From contig NZ_FTPR01000002.1 in assembly GCF_900156505.1 (NCBI RefSeq), positions 558,001 through 622,000 on the forward strand: a DNA stretch of 64,000 bases. The letters run 5' to 3'. Origin of the DNA: Yoonia rosea. Its GTDB lineage: Bacteria > Pseudomonadota > Alphaproteobacteria > Rhodobacterales > Rhodobacteraceae. Below, one piece after another: positions 18,650 to 26,549 of the stretch (positions are counted from its first letter, which is position 1; each line of letters begins with the position of its first letter). The translations under genes and the position numbers were made by a program. Below the pieces are notes generated by a model. It was not told where the DNA came from. It saw only the letters and a program-made list of their open reading frames with translations, and did not search any database.

Positions 18650-18704
18650 TCTGTCAGTTTAGTGTGACATATGGCGTTTGGGCAAGTGTAAAGGTCTGTT
18701 GACA
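18627..18704 (-). promoter_or_regulatory. Three TGT-N12-ACA palindromes (PpsR/CrtJ-type operator cluster) at bchG
   Basis: Site 1 TGTAAGTCTGACGTTACA is 18627-18644 (inside the first codons of bchG), site 2 TGTCAGTTTAGTGTGACA is 18652-18669 (just before the start), and site 3 TGTAAAGGTCTGTTGACA is 18687-18704. All fit TGT-N12-ACA exactly; sites 1 and 2 are perfect five-base palindromes around eight bases and are 7 bp apart. PpsR/CrtJ is known to bind pairs of such sites about 8 bp apart and repress bch and puc genes in oxygen and light. That PpsR acts here is inferred; no ppsR is in the window. Confidence 0.75.
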
Positions 18705-18792
18705 CTGCGCCATCTTGTCGCTCGGCTTGGTCGTCGCATGAACGCGACAGCGATGCCCGGAATACGCGCGTGTTTTTCATCGAATTGTCGCG

Positions 18793-18807
18793 TTAAGCCT
18801 GCTTTCA
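18793..18807. promoter_or_regulatory. CtrA-like box upstream of motB
   Basis: TTAA-gcctgct-TTCA matches the CtrA consensus TTAA-N7-TTAA at 7 of 8 positions and lies 48 bp before the motB start. CtrA activates flagellar operons in Rhodobacterales. Two further 7/8 sites precede flgE and lie between fliF and fliL. A single match is weak evidence. Confidence 0.35.
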
Positions 18808-18854
18808 TTTCTGCCCCTCTATGCCCGTTACGGGTGACAACAAGAGGTAGTGAG

Positions 18855-19673
18855 ATGAGCGCAGGATCAAACGCACCGACAATTATCAAACGCAAGAAAG
18901 TAGTGGCTGGCGGCGGCCACCATGGTGGTGCCTGGAAGGTCGCCTATGCTGATTTCGTCACGGCGATGATGGCTTTCTTTATGCTGATGTGGTTGCTCAA
19001 CGCCACGACTGAACAGCAGCGCAAAGGTCTGGCGGATTACTTTTCGCCAACGATTCCCGTCAACCGTATTTCAGGCGGTGGGTCCGGTGCCTTTGGTGGC
19101 GACAATATCTTCACCGAAGAGACACTGGCACAAAGCGGCACTGGTATCAGCGCGCCATCGCGCAGTGAAAGCGAAACCGAGGCAGATGCCTTGGCAGCGG
19201 CCCAAGTCGCCGCACTGCGCGAAATCGAGGCGGCACTTCTGGGGCAGGGTGGTGAAAGCATGCTATCCGATCAGGCGCTGCGCCATATCATCACGCGGCT
19301 CACGGATGAGGGTCTCGTGATCGAGATATTTGATCTGCCTGATGTCACGCTCTTTGTTGATGACACGGTCGTCCCCAATCCGGTGATCGCCGAGATTGCC
19401 GCGATTATGGCGCGGCTGTTTCAGACTGTTCGTAACGGTGTCGCTATTGAAGGGCATCTCAGCGCCGAGTCCGTCCTGAAGGTCGACAACCCTGTATGGG
19501 AACTCTCAACTGGCAGGGCCGCCCAGATGCGTCTCATGCTGCAAAGTGGTGGTCTCGATCCAATGCGCATTGTTCGCCAGACGGGTGCCGGCGATCGTGA
19601 GCCTGCCATGCGCGACGCGACCGCCCCGCGCAACAATCGCATTGAAGTCATCCTGCTGCGATCGGACCGCTAG
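18855..19673 (+). CDS. motB: Flagellar stator protein MotB
   Basis: 272 residues. Basic cytoplasmic N-terminus, then one transmembrane helix (about 30-48) with the ion-binding Asp33 in YADFVTAMMAFFMLMWLL, a plug/linker, and a C-terminal OmpA-like domain with VWELSTGRAAQMRLML and APRNNRIEVILL. The usual GHTD of the peptidoglycan-binding domain reads GHLS (EGHLSAES), an unusual change. The start is ATG 18855 (MSAGSNAPTI) after AGGTAGTGAG; the frame is open upstream to 18678 but that part is not MotB-like. It leads the operon motB-flgE-flgK-flgL-flgI and is separated from motA by 10 kb. It is divergent from bchG. Confidence 0.93.
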   Translation: MSAGSNAPTIIKRKKVVAGGGHHGGAWKVAYADFVTAMMAFFMLMWLLNATTEQQRKGLADYFSPTIPVNRISGGGSGAFGGDNIFTEETLAQSGTGISAPSRSESETEADALAAAQVAALREIEAALLGQGGESMLSDQALRHIITRLTDEGLVIEIFDLPDVTLFVDDTVVPNPVIAEIAAIMARLFQTVRNGVAIEGHLSAESVLKVDNPVWELSTGRAAQMRLMLQSGGLDPMRIVRQTGAGDREPAMRDATAPRNNRIEVILLRSDR

Positions 19674-19698
19674 GGTGATATCATTCGAATTTTAGCCG

Positions 19699-19713
19699 TT
19701 AGGAGGGTGTTAA
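19699..19713. promoter_or_regulatory. CtrA-like box upstream of flgE
   Basis: TTAG-gagggtg-TTAA matches TTAA-N7-TTAA at 7 of 8 positions, 61 bp before the flgE start, in the 101-bp motB-flgE gap. It suggests that flgE has its own promoter in addition to read-through from motB. Confidence 0.4.
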
Positions 19714-19774
19714 GGCGCGGGGCTTAGGGGTGGTGAGAACATTAGTCATCTCTGACGCAGAAAGGCTCATCTAT

Positions 19775-21109
19775 ATGACGATTTCCTCTTCCCTGAACGC
19801 CAGCGTTGCCGGTTTGGCCGCAAATGCCTCTCGGTTGGCCACGATCTCGGACAATATTTCGAACTCATCAACCTATGGCTACAAAAGGGCGGTGACCGAC
19901 TTTCAGTCGATGGTGATCGAAAGCGGCCAGGGAACCTATTCTGCGGGTGGGGTGCGCACAACGACCTCTCGCTTGATTGATGAACGTGGTGCGCTGGTGT
20001 CGACGTCGAACCCCACCGATCTTGCCGTCCGCGGCCGCGGGATGCTGCCGGTCACGTCGGAAACATCTGTGGCCGTTAACAATGGCGACAATCCTTTGTT
20101 CCTGACCACAACCGGATCTTTCCGCCCTGATGCCCAAGGATATCTGCGCACGCCCGGCGGGTTGGTTTTGCTTGGTGTGCCAGCGGCGCCTGACGGAACA
20201 ATCCCCAACTATCCGCGCGATTCCATCGACGGTTTGGTACCTGTCCAGATCAACGCCAACCAATTCGCGGGCGAGGCGACGACACGTGTTGATCTCTCGG
20301 TCAATCTGCCGGCCACTTCAACGCGGGAAGGATCACCGGGTGATTCTGAAACGCTTTCGGTTGAATATTTTGACAACCTGGGCGCGTCTTCGAACCTAAG
20401 CTTCCTGTTTACGCCAACTGTGCCGGCAAACGGGTCATCAAATACATGGACGATGGAGATTCGCGACAGTGAATCCGATGTTGATCTCAACGGTATTCCC
20501 GATGTTGTTGGCGAATACACGCTGATTTTTGATGCGACACGTGGCGGCGGTGGTACGCTTGCAAGCGTCGATTTTGCAGATCCTGCCAACCCGGTTGGCG
20601 GGGCCTACGACCCGCTCACTGGGGCACTGACCATTGCGGTCGATGGCGGACCGATGGAAATCAATATCGGCGAATTGGGCAGTTCGATCGGACTGACCCA
20701 ACTGTCGGATGCCTTCGCGCCTGTTTCCATTTCCAAGAATGGTACGCCCGTGGGTAGCCTGACCTCAATCGAGGTGGACCAGAACGGTTTCGTACGGGCG
20801 TCCTTTGACATCGGGATCAACCGTGTTCTCTATCAAATTCCGCTGGTGGACGTGCCAAACGTGAACGGATTGGAAACGCTTGATCAACAGAGTTACCGTG
20901 TGACGCCTGACAGTGGCTCTTTCTTCCTGTGGGACGCGGGTGACGGGCCGACAGGCGATATCGTCGGCTTTGCACGCGAGGAATCTGCCACCGATGTTGC
21001 CGGTGAGCTCACAGAACTGATCCAGACACAGCGGGCCTATTCGTCAAATGCCAAGGTCATTCAGACTGTGGACGAGATGTTGCAAGAAACCACCAACATC
21101 AAACGCTAA
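19775..21109 (+). CDS. flgE: Flagellar hook protein FlgE
   Basis: 444 residues; the hook subunit exported by the flagellar type III system. N-terminal SSLNASVAGLAANASRLATI and SNSSTYGYKRAVTDF are the rod/hook heptad and FlgE signature, and the C-terminus ELTELIQTQRAYSSNAKVIQT is the matching D0 helix. The variable Thr/Asp-rich middle forms the exposed hook domains. ATG 19775 with AAAGG upstream is preferred to the in-frame extension at 19730, because axial proteins begin with this short MT-S sequence. It is followed 21 bp later by flgK. Confidence 0.96.
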   Translation: MTISSSLNASVAGLAANASRLATISDNISNSSTYGYKRAVTDFQSMVIESGQGTYSAGGVRTTTSRLIDERGALVSTSNPTDLAVRGRGMLPVTSETSVAVNNGDNPLFLTTTGSFRPDAQGYLRTPGGLVLLGVPAAPDGTIPNYPRDSIDGLVPVQINANQFAGEATTRVDLSVNLPATSTREGSPGDSETLSVEYFDNLGASSNLSFLFTPTVPANGSSNTWTMEIRDSESDVDLNGIPDVVGEYTLIFDATRGGGGTLASVDFADPANPVGGAYDPLTGALTIAVDGGPMEINIGELGSSIGLTQLSDAFAPVSISKNGTPVGSLTSIEVDQNGFVRASFDIGINRVLYQIPLVDVPNVNGLETLDQQSYRVTPDSGSFFLWDAGDGPTGDIVGFAREESATDVAGELTELIQTQRAYSSNAKVIQTVDEMLQETTNIKR

Positions 21110-21130
21110 GGCAGATTGGATTGACCTGAT

Positions 21131-22579
21131 ATGAGCATGTCGAGCGCCCTCAATAACGCAGTCACCGGTCTGACGACCAACGCGCGCATGGCCGAGGTCG
21201 TGTCGTCAAATCTGTCGAATGTCATGACAGACGGCTATGGGCGACGCTCGGTCGAGCTTTCTTCTGTGCAAGTCGGCGGTCGTGGTGGCGGGGTGCGTAT
21301 TGATGCGATCAACCGGTTTGTCGATGCGGGGCTTTTGGCCGACCGGCGCTTGGCGGATGCATCGCTTAGTGGGCAAGATCGCAGCGCCACGATGGTGGTG
21401 CGGCTCGAGCAGGCAATCGGTGGTCCTGACGATGCCGCAGGTTTGGGCGCACGACTGGCCGAGTTTGAACGCGCTTTGATCAGCGCGAGTAGTGACCCCG
21501 CATCCGAGACGCGGCTCGCATCAGTGGTCAGCCGTTTGCAGGATGTCGCAGACACACTGCAGTCCAACACCAAAAGTATCCAGTCTCTGAGACAAGAGGC
21601 TGATGGCTCAATTGCCCGTGATATTGATGTGCTGAATGCTGCGTTGAAACAGGTCGCCACGCTCAATGCGGACATCTTGCGGATCAAAGGGTCTGGTGAT
21701 GATCCGTCTGCGCTTCTTGATGCCCGACAGCGGGCCGTTGACCAAATCGCGAAAATCGTGCCAATCCGTGAGATTCCGCGCGATAACGGCACGATCGCAC
21801 TGCAAACAACGCGTGGCACCCCGCTTCTGGAATCGCGACCAGTTGAATTCGGTTTTCAACGCACACCGACAATCACGGCTGATATGACTTTGGCAGGCGG
21901 TGCGCTTGGCGTCATTACAATTGATGGTGACATCGTAGATGCCGCGACCGGGATTGGACGGCTCGACGGCGGTTCTCTTGGCGCGGCTTTTGCGTTGCGG
22001 GACAAAACACTGGTTGAATCGCAGGAATCCCTTGATCTGATCGCGGCGGATTTGATCGCACGTTTTCAAGACACAGCCAATGATCCGTCGCTCACGGCTG
22101 GCGATCTTGGACTTTTGACTGATGAAGGCGGGGGGCTGGACCTTGCTGATCTACCGGGGCTTGCGGGTCGCATTGCACTGAACCCGCTTATTGCGCCGGC
22201 CAATGGCGGCAATGCGGCCTTGTTGCGCGATGGTCTGAATGCTGCAGTGCCTGGCCCTTCAGGCGATGCAACGCAGTTGAACCGCTGGATTGCAGCGCTC
22301 GGTGCGCCCCGTGCCGACGTGCCGGGCACTGCTGCACAATCTGCGTCCGGGCGTATCGCAAGCTTTGTCTCCGAAGTTGGTTCGACCCGGCTTTTGGCGC
22401 AAGAACAGCTCAGCTTCACTTCTGCACGGTGGGAAACGCTCCGCGAAACTGAACTTGCCGATGGTGTGGATACGGACGTTGAACTGCAAACATTGCTGCA
22501 AATCGAGCAGGCCTATGCTGCAAACGCAAAGGTGATCCAGACTGTAGATTTTATGATGCAAAGACTGATGGAGCTTTAG
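21131..22579 (+). CDS. flgK: Flagellar hook-associated protein 1 (hook-filament junction) FlgK
   Basis: 482 residues; the first junction protein between hook and filament. N-terminal MSMSSALNNAVTGLTTNARMAEVVSSNLSN-type helix with the TDGYGRRSV signature; C-terminal TLLQIEQAYAANAKVIQTVDFMMQRLM matches the D0 end of FlgE and FlgK. The middle carries coiled-coil and beta segments expected of D1/D2. It ends TAG at 22577-22579 with flgL starting at the very next base, so the two are coupled. Confidence 0.95.
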   Translation: MSMSSALNNAVTGLTTNARMAEVVSSNLSNVMTDGYGRRSVELSSVQVGGRGGGVRIDAINRFVDAGLLADRRLADASLSGQDRSATMVVRLEQAIGGPDDAAGLGARLAEFERALISASSDPASETRLASVVSRLQDVADTLQSNTKSIQSLRQEADGSIARDIDVLNAALKQVATLNADILRIKGSGDDPSALLDARQRAVDQIAKIVPIREIPRDNGTIALQTTRGTPLLESRPVEFGFQRTPTITADMTLAGGALGVITIDGDIVDAATGIGRLDGGSLGAAFALRDKTLVESQESLDLIAADLIARFQDTANDPSLTAGDLGLLTDEGGGLDLADLPGLAGRIALNPLIAPANGGNAALLRDGLNAAVPGPSGDATQLNRWIAALGAPRADVPGTAAQSASGRIASFVSEVGSTRLLAQEQLSFTSARWETLRETELADGVDTDVELQTLLQIEQAYAANAKVIQTVDFMMQRLMEL

Positions 22580-23584
22580 ATGTCAGTAGTTTCAGTAGGC
22601 GATATGGCACGCCAGTTTACGTCGCTGCGCAATGGAAATGCCATCAAGACGGAACTTGCGGAACTGGTCGATAGCCTGTCCTCTGGGAAGGTTGCGGATC
22701 TGACCAAGAGCCTTGACGGCGAGACCGCGCGATTTTCCGGGATCCGGTATAGTCTGACACAGCTTGATGGATATGGTCAGATTGCATCGGAAACGCTTCA
22801 AACACTCGCCAATATGCAAATCATTCTGGGTAAGGTTGACAGTGCGCGCGGTGCCACTGCAGAGCGGCTGCTCTTGGTAAATGATACCAGTACATCCGCC
22901 CAAATTGACGAGGCGGCAATGGCATCGCGGAGTGCCTTTGAGGATATGGTTCTGGCATTGAACACACAGGTCGCGAACCGCGCTTTGATGGGCGGCACGC
23001 GTGTCGACACAGCACCGCTTGCCTCTGGCACAGAAATGCTGGCCCAATTGACGGTCGCAATTGGCGGCGCGGTGGATCAAGCGACGATAAGTGCGACCGT
23101 CGACACTTGGTTCGATGATCCTGCCGGAGGCTTTGCAACGCTTGGTTATCAAGGTGATACAGGTGCGCTGCTGGAACGGCGCGTGGCCGACAATCGTACC
23201 GTCGCGCTGGATGCGCGGGCTGATGATCCGGCAATCCGGGATGTGCTGAAAGGTGCGGCCCTCGCCGCGCTTGCCAATGATCTACCCGGCCTGAGCCGCG
23301 AAACGAAATCCAGCCTCCTGCAGGAAGCTGCGGCCCGACTTTATGGCAGCGCAAGCGACTTGGTTGCGGTGCAAGCGCGCGTCGGCTTTGCAGAGGCCGG
23401 CGTTGAGAGAGCATTGGCGGAAACCAACGCGCAACAGACGACCCTAAAACTCGCGGAAAACAATCTCGCTCTTGCGGATCCCTTTGAAACAGCATCGCGC
23501 ATTCAGGCGACACAGGTCCAATTGGAAACTTTCTTTAGCCTGACCGCGCGTATGTCCCAGCTCAGCCTGCTGCGGTACATCTAG
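22580..23584 (+). CDS. flgL: Flagellar hook-associated protein 3 FlgL
   Basis: 334 residues, flagellin-family junction protein placed between FlgK and the filament. The N-terminal helix with LRNGNAIKTELAELVDSLSSGKVADL and the C-terminal region FETASRIQATQVQLETFFSLTARMSQLSLLRYI show the flagellin-type D0/D1 pairing. It is abutted on both sides: flgK ends at the previous base and flgI begins at the next one. Divergent from E. coli FlgL but right in length and place. Confidence 0.88.
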   Translation: MSVVSVGDMARQFTSLRNGNAIKTELAELVDSLSSGKVADLTKSLDGETARFSGIRYSLTQLDGYGQIASETLQTLANMQIILGKVDSARGATAERLLLVNDTSTSAQIDEAAMASRSAFEDMVLALNTQVANRALMGGTRVDTAPLASGTEMLAQLTVAIGGAVDQATISATVDTWFDDPAGGFATLGYQGDTGALLERRVADNRTVALDARADDPAIRDVLKGAALAALANDLPGLSRETKSSLLQEAAARLYGSASDLVAVQARVGFAEAGVERALAETNAQQTTLKLAENNLALADPFETASRIQATQVQLETFFSLTARMSQLSLLRYI

Positions 23585-24691
23585 ATGAAAATGGTAAAAC
23601 TGATTTGCGTTCTTGCGACGTTGCTCTTGCCACATTTGGCGCAGGCAAACCCGATCCGCATAAAGGATTTGGTTGAGTTTGACGGTGTGCGATCAAATGA
23701 TCTCGTAGGCTACGGCCTTGTCGTGGGTTTGAATGGGACGGGCGATGGGTTGCGTAACTCTCCTTTCACCGAGGATATTCTGGGGAATATTCTTGAGCGC
23801 CTCGGTGTCAACGTCACTGGAGAGCAGTTCCGCCCCAACAATGTAGCGGCTGTCTTGGTGACTGGCGCGTTGCCGCCCTTTGCGCGCACTGGCAGTTCTC
23901 TTGATGTGACTGTCTCGGCGATCGGTGATGCCAGTAGCTTGCTTGGCGGCACATTGATTATGACCCCGTTGAAAGCTGCTGACGGTGATATCTATGCCGT
24001 CGCCCAGGGAACGATCATTGCAGGTGGTGCATCTGCCGCAGGTGATGGTGCGGCTGTTATCCAAGGGGTACCGACGGCTGGTGTTATCCCTTCCGGCGCT
24101 ACGATAGAGCGGGAAGTGGCATTTGATTTTTCTGGCCTTTCGACCGTGCGTTTGGCGTTGCGTACGCCGGATTTCACGACAGCAGAACGGATCGAGCGCG
24201 CAATCAATGCGGCGTTTTCGCGCCATGTGGCTGTGATGTTGGACGCTGGCACCGTCGAGCTGGACATCCATGCCACACAAATGCGTTCTCCGGCACATGC
24301 GCTGGGGCGCGTCGAGAATATCATGGTTGAACCCGAAAGACGTGCAAGAGTTGTGGTGGATCAGCGCTCTGGCACTATTGTCATGGGTGAAGATGTACGG
24401 ATCAGCCGTGTGGCTGTCAGCCAGGGCAACCTGACGCTGCGCATTCAGGAGGCGCCGCTCGTTTCGCAACCCAACCCCTTTGCTGAGGGTGAAACCGTTG
24501 TCGTGCCTCGGACCGATGTGGACATCATTGAGGAGCCGGGCATTGGCCTCGCAGAAGTCAACGGTGGCACATCTTTGAGCGAAGTTGTTGCCGGCTTGAA
24601 CGCACTGGGCGTCGCACCGCGTGATATGATTGATATCCTCAAAAGTATTAAAGCCAGCGGTGCATTGCATGCAGAATTTATCGTGAGATAG
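23585..24691 (+). CDS. flgI: Flagellar P-ring protein FlgI
   Basis: 368 residues. A signal peptide (about 22 residues, ending LAQA) sends it to the periplasm, where it builds the P-ring around the rod in peptidoglycan. IRIKDLVEFDGVRSNDLVGYGLVVGLNGTGD at the mature N-terminus and the C-terminal SLSEVVAGLNALGVAPRDMIDILKSIKASGALHAEFIV are family hallmarks. It is the last gene of the motB operon, and the next gene (fliP) converges after a 287-bp gap. Confidence 0.97.
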   Translation: MKMVKLICVLATLLLPHLAQANPIRIKDLVEFDGVRSNDLVGYGLVVGLNGTGDGLRNSPFTEDILGNILERLGVNVTGEQFRPNNVAAVLVTGALPPFARTGSSLDVTVSAIGDASSLLGGTLIMTPLKAADGDIYAVAQGTIIAGGASAAGDGAAVIQGVPTAGVIPSGATIEREVAFDFSGLSTVRLALRTPDFTTAERIERAINAAFSRHVAVMLDAGTVELDIHATQMRSPAHALGRVENIMVEPERRARVVVDQRSGTIVMGEDVRISRVAVSQGNLTLRIQEAPLVSQPNPFAEGETVVVPRTDVDIIEEPGIGLAEVNGGTSLSEVVAGLNALGVAPRDMIDILKSIKASGALHAEFIVR

Positions 24692-24978
24692 AGGGCGCGT
24701 GTTTGTGGCTAATTTTGAAGGTGAAGCATGATGCATGGTTCAAATGTGAGCACGACCTTCTCTGTGCATAATTGTTCGGCTGTTTTTATGCCTATGATCT
24801 TGAAACTGCTGCTGGACTGCCCAAGCCGATTGTACTTTCTTCAAGATGCGGGACCGTCGCGCGGATGATTGGGTGATCATCGTTTGGCAATGGGGTATGG
24901 GCATATGCCTTGAATCATTTGCCGCGCGGTTGAACCATGTCCGCGTTCATCATTGCAAGGATACAAAGACGGCGTGGC
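24692..24978. other. Intergenic gap between convergent flgI and fliP; no supported gene
   Basis: No strong terminator hairpin is apparent. A 46-codon frame begins at ATG 24728 (MMHGSNVSTTFSV...) behind GAAGGTGAAGC, but it has no recognisable domain and I do not call it. A ten-base palindrome GGCATATGCC lies at 24900-24909. Confidence 0.5.
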
Positions 24979-25710
24979 TCAGACGCCATAGCCCTGTACA
25001 AGGCTTGTTGCGATCAAGGTCCAGCCGTCCGCCACCACAAAGAATGCCAGTTTGAATGGCAGTGATACGATCGCAGGCGGCACCATCATCATACCCATCG
25101 ACATCAACACCGCTGCAACGACCAGATCTATGATCAGAAAGGGCATGAAAATCAGAAAGCCGACCTGAAAAGCGCGTTCCATTTCGCTGAGCAAGAAGGA
25201 TGGCACCACAATCGATAAAGGTGCATCCTGCGCCGGAAGACTGCTTGTGATATCGGGGCGCAGATCAGCCAAAGCCATGAATGTATCTGCGTTGATCCGG
25301 GTCAGCATGAACTCCTGAAGGGGAACGATCGCTCTCGAAAAGGCCTCTTCAAGTGCGATGTTGCCTTGGATCAGGGGATTGATCCCTTGATCCCATGCCG
25401 CGCGAAACACAGGTTCCATCACGAAATACGTAAGGAACATGGCGAGGCTGACAATCAGCATATTTGGTGGGGATTGCTGCAGGCCGATGGCCTGCCTGAG
25501 AATAGCAAAGACCGTCACAATAAAGGGAAAGCAGGTCACCATAATCGCGATGCCGGGGACAAGGCTCAGCACGGTAATCAGGACAAGCAACTGAACGGAT
25601 CGCGTTGCTAATGATCCGTCATCGCCAAAGGTGACCGAGACCTCTTGCGCGAGCGCGGGACCTGCGAACGCCCCAGACAGAAGCACGGCGATGACAAGCA
25701 GGCGACCCAT
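24979..25710 (-). CDS. fliP: Flagellar export gate protein FliP
   Basis: 243 residues; core of the export gate with FliQ and FliR. Signal-like N-terminus MGRLLVIAVLLSGAFAGPALAQ, then TM helices with SLVPGIAIMVTCFPFIVTVFAILRQAIG and the conserved QSPPNMLIVSLAMFLTYFVM. C-terminal GFLIFMPFLIIDLVVAAVLMSMGMMMVPP is the PROSITE-type FliP signature. ATG 25710 lies just past the fliN stop (25712); an in-frame start at 25734 would overlap fliN. Last gene of fliF-fliH-fliN-fliP. No fliO is recognisable next to it. Confidence 0.96.
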   Translation of the reverse strand: MGRLLVIAVLLSGAFAGPALAQEVSVTFGDDGSLATRSVQLLVLITVLSLVPGIAIMVTCFPFIVTVFAILRQAIGLQQSPPNMLIVSLAMFLTYFVMEPVFRAAWDQGINPLIQGNIALEEAFSRAIVPLQEFMLTRINADTFMALADLRPDITSSLPAQDAPLSIVVPSFLLSEMERAFQVGFLIFMPFLIIDLVVAAVLMSMGMMMVPPAIVSLPFKLAFFVVADGWTLIATSLVQGYGV

Positions 25711-25711
25711 C

Positions 25712-25996
25712 CTAGGACAGGTCACCCTTGTCATGCGCCACTTCGGTCAAACGCACGGCAAGCTGACCTGGCTCTGCGCCTTCTGCTTCTTGCAGTTCAC
25801 CGCGCGCGATGAGCCTATCGCCAATGTAGAGTTCGACGGGGTCTTCGATCTTGCTGTCAAGCGGTAGAACAGCGTTTTCGCCAAGTTGTAGCAGGTCGCG
25901 CACCAAGGGGCGTGCTTTCCCAACGGTCACAGTCACCTCGATCGGGATATTGTGAAGCGGGTGCGTCTTGTTGGCGGTTTCGGCAGGGTTATCCAT
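25712..25996 (-). CDS. fliN: Flagellar motor switch protein FliN
   Basis: 94 residues, essentially a single SpoA/C-ring domain: LHNIPIEVTVTVGKARPLVRDLLQLGENAVLPLD and VELYIGDRLIARGEL. FliN forms the bottom of the C-ring and docks FliH and the export apparatus. It overlaps fliH by 8 bp. No FliM or FliG is encoded nearby, so the rest of the switch must come from elsewhere in the genome. Confidence 0.93.
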   Translation of the reverse strand: MDNPAETANKTHPLHNIPIEVTVTVGKARPLVRDLLQLGENAVLPLDSKIEDPVELYIGDRLIARGELQEAEGAEPGQLAVRLTEVAHDKGDLS

Positions 25997-26546
25997 GCGG
26001 TGTGGTCCTCATTTCTATGAAATCGACGGCTGAAAGGATCAGGCGGATGTCGTTCAGCATGTGATCAAGATCGACATGCTGGGCATCCTGCCCGCAACGT
26101 ACCCACGCTTCATTTTTTGTAAGCTCTGGATCAGATGTGAGCGCGACATTGATGGAGCTCGCTTCAAGTGCTGAGGTTACGGCATCGTACTGTTCAGGAT
26201 GAATTGCCAAGGTGAACTCCAATGCGGGGTTTTGGGCCGCAGTCTGCAAGAGGATATGGGCAATCTGGCTGGCAAACCCTTCCTCCACTAGGTGTGGGAA
26301 CAGCTTGTTGCACAGGATATCAAAAAGTGGCCCAAGCGACCGGGTGAGTTCGCCGCGCACCTCTTGGTATTTGAATTCCAGATCGGCGATATTTTGGACA
26401 AACTCTTGTTGCAAGGTCGCATGCACAGATTTTGCCGCAGCAAGTCCTTCGGCATAGCCCTCGGCAAAACCTTGTTCATACCCTTCTGGGGTATGCGCCT
26501 CTTGCACCGTGTCATCGTCAAATGATTCAAGCTGCACCTTTTGCAT
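25989..26546 (-). CDS. fliH: FliH-like export ATPase regulator
   Basis: 185 residues. The GxxxG-type repeat EGYEQGFAEGYAEGLAAA near residues 22-39 is diagnostic of FliH, and the C-terminal domain (about 100-180) has the FliH/HrpE pattern of alternating hydrophobics. FliH holds the FliI ATPase at the C-ring through FliN, which is encoded next. It begins 3 bp after the fliF stop, the place where fliG normally sits in other bacteria. The primary sequence is divergent, so the name rests on the repeat and position. Confidence 0.75.
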   Translation of the reverse strand: MQKVQLESFDDDTVQEAHTPEGYEQGFAEGYAEGLAAAKSVHATLQQEFVQNIADLEFKYQEVRGELTRSLGPLFDILCNKLFPHLVEEGFASQIAHILLQTAAQNPALEFTLAIHPEQYDAVTSALEASSINVALTSDPELTKNEAWVRCGQDAQHVDLDHMLNDIRLILSAVDFIEMRTTPHG

Positions 26547-26549
26547 GGC

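Noticed and set aside
24728..24868. 46-codon ORF between flgI and fliP
   Set aside because: Reasonable Shine-Dalgarno-like sequence but no recognisable domain, no conservation evidence and unusual composition; insufficient support.
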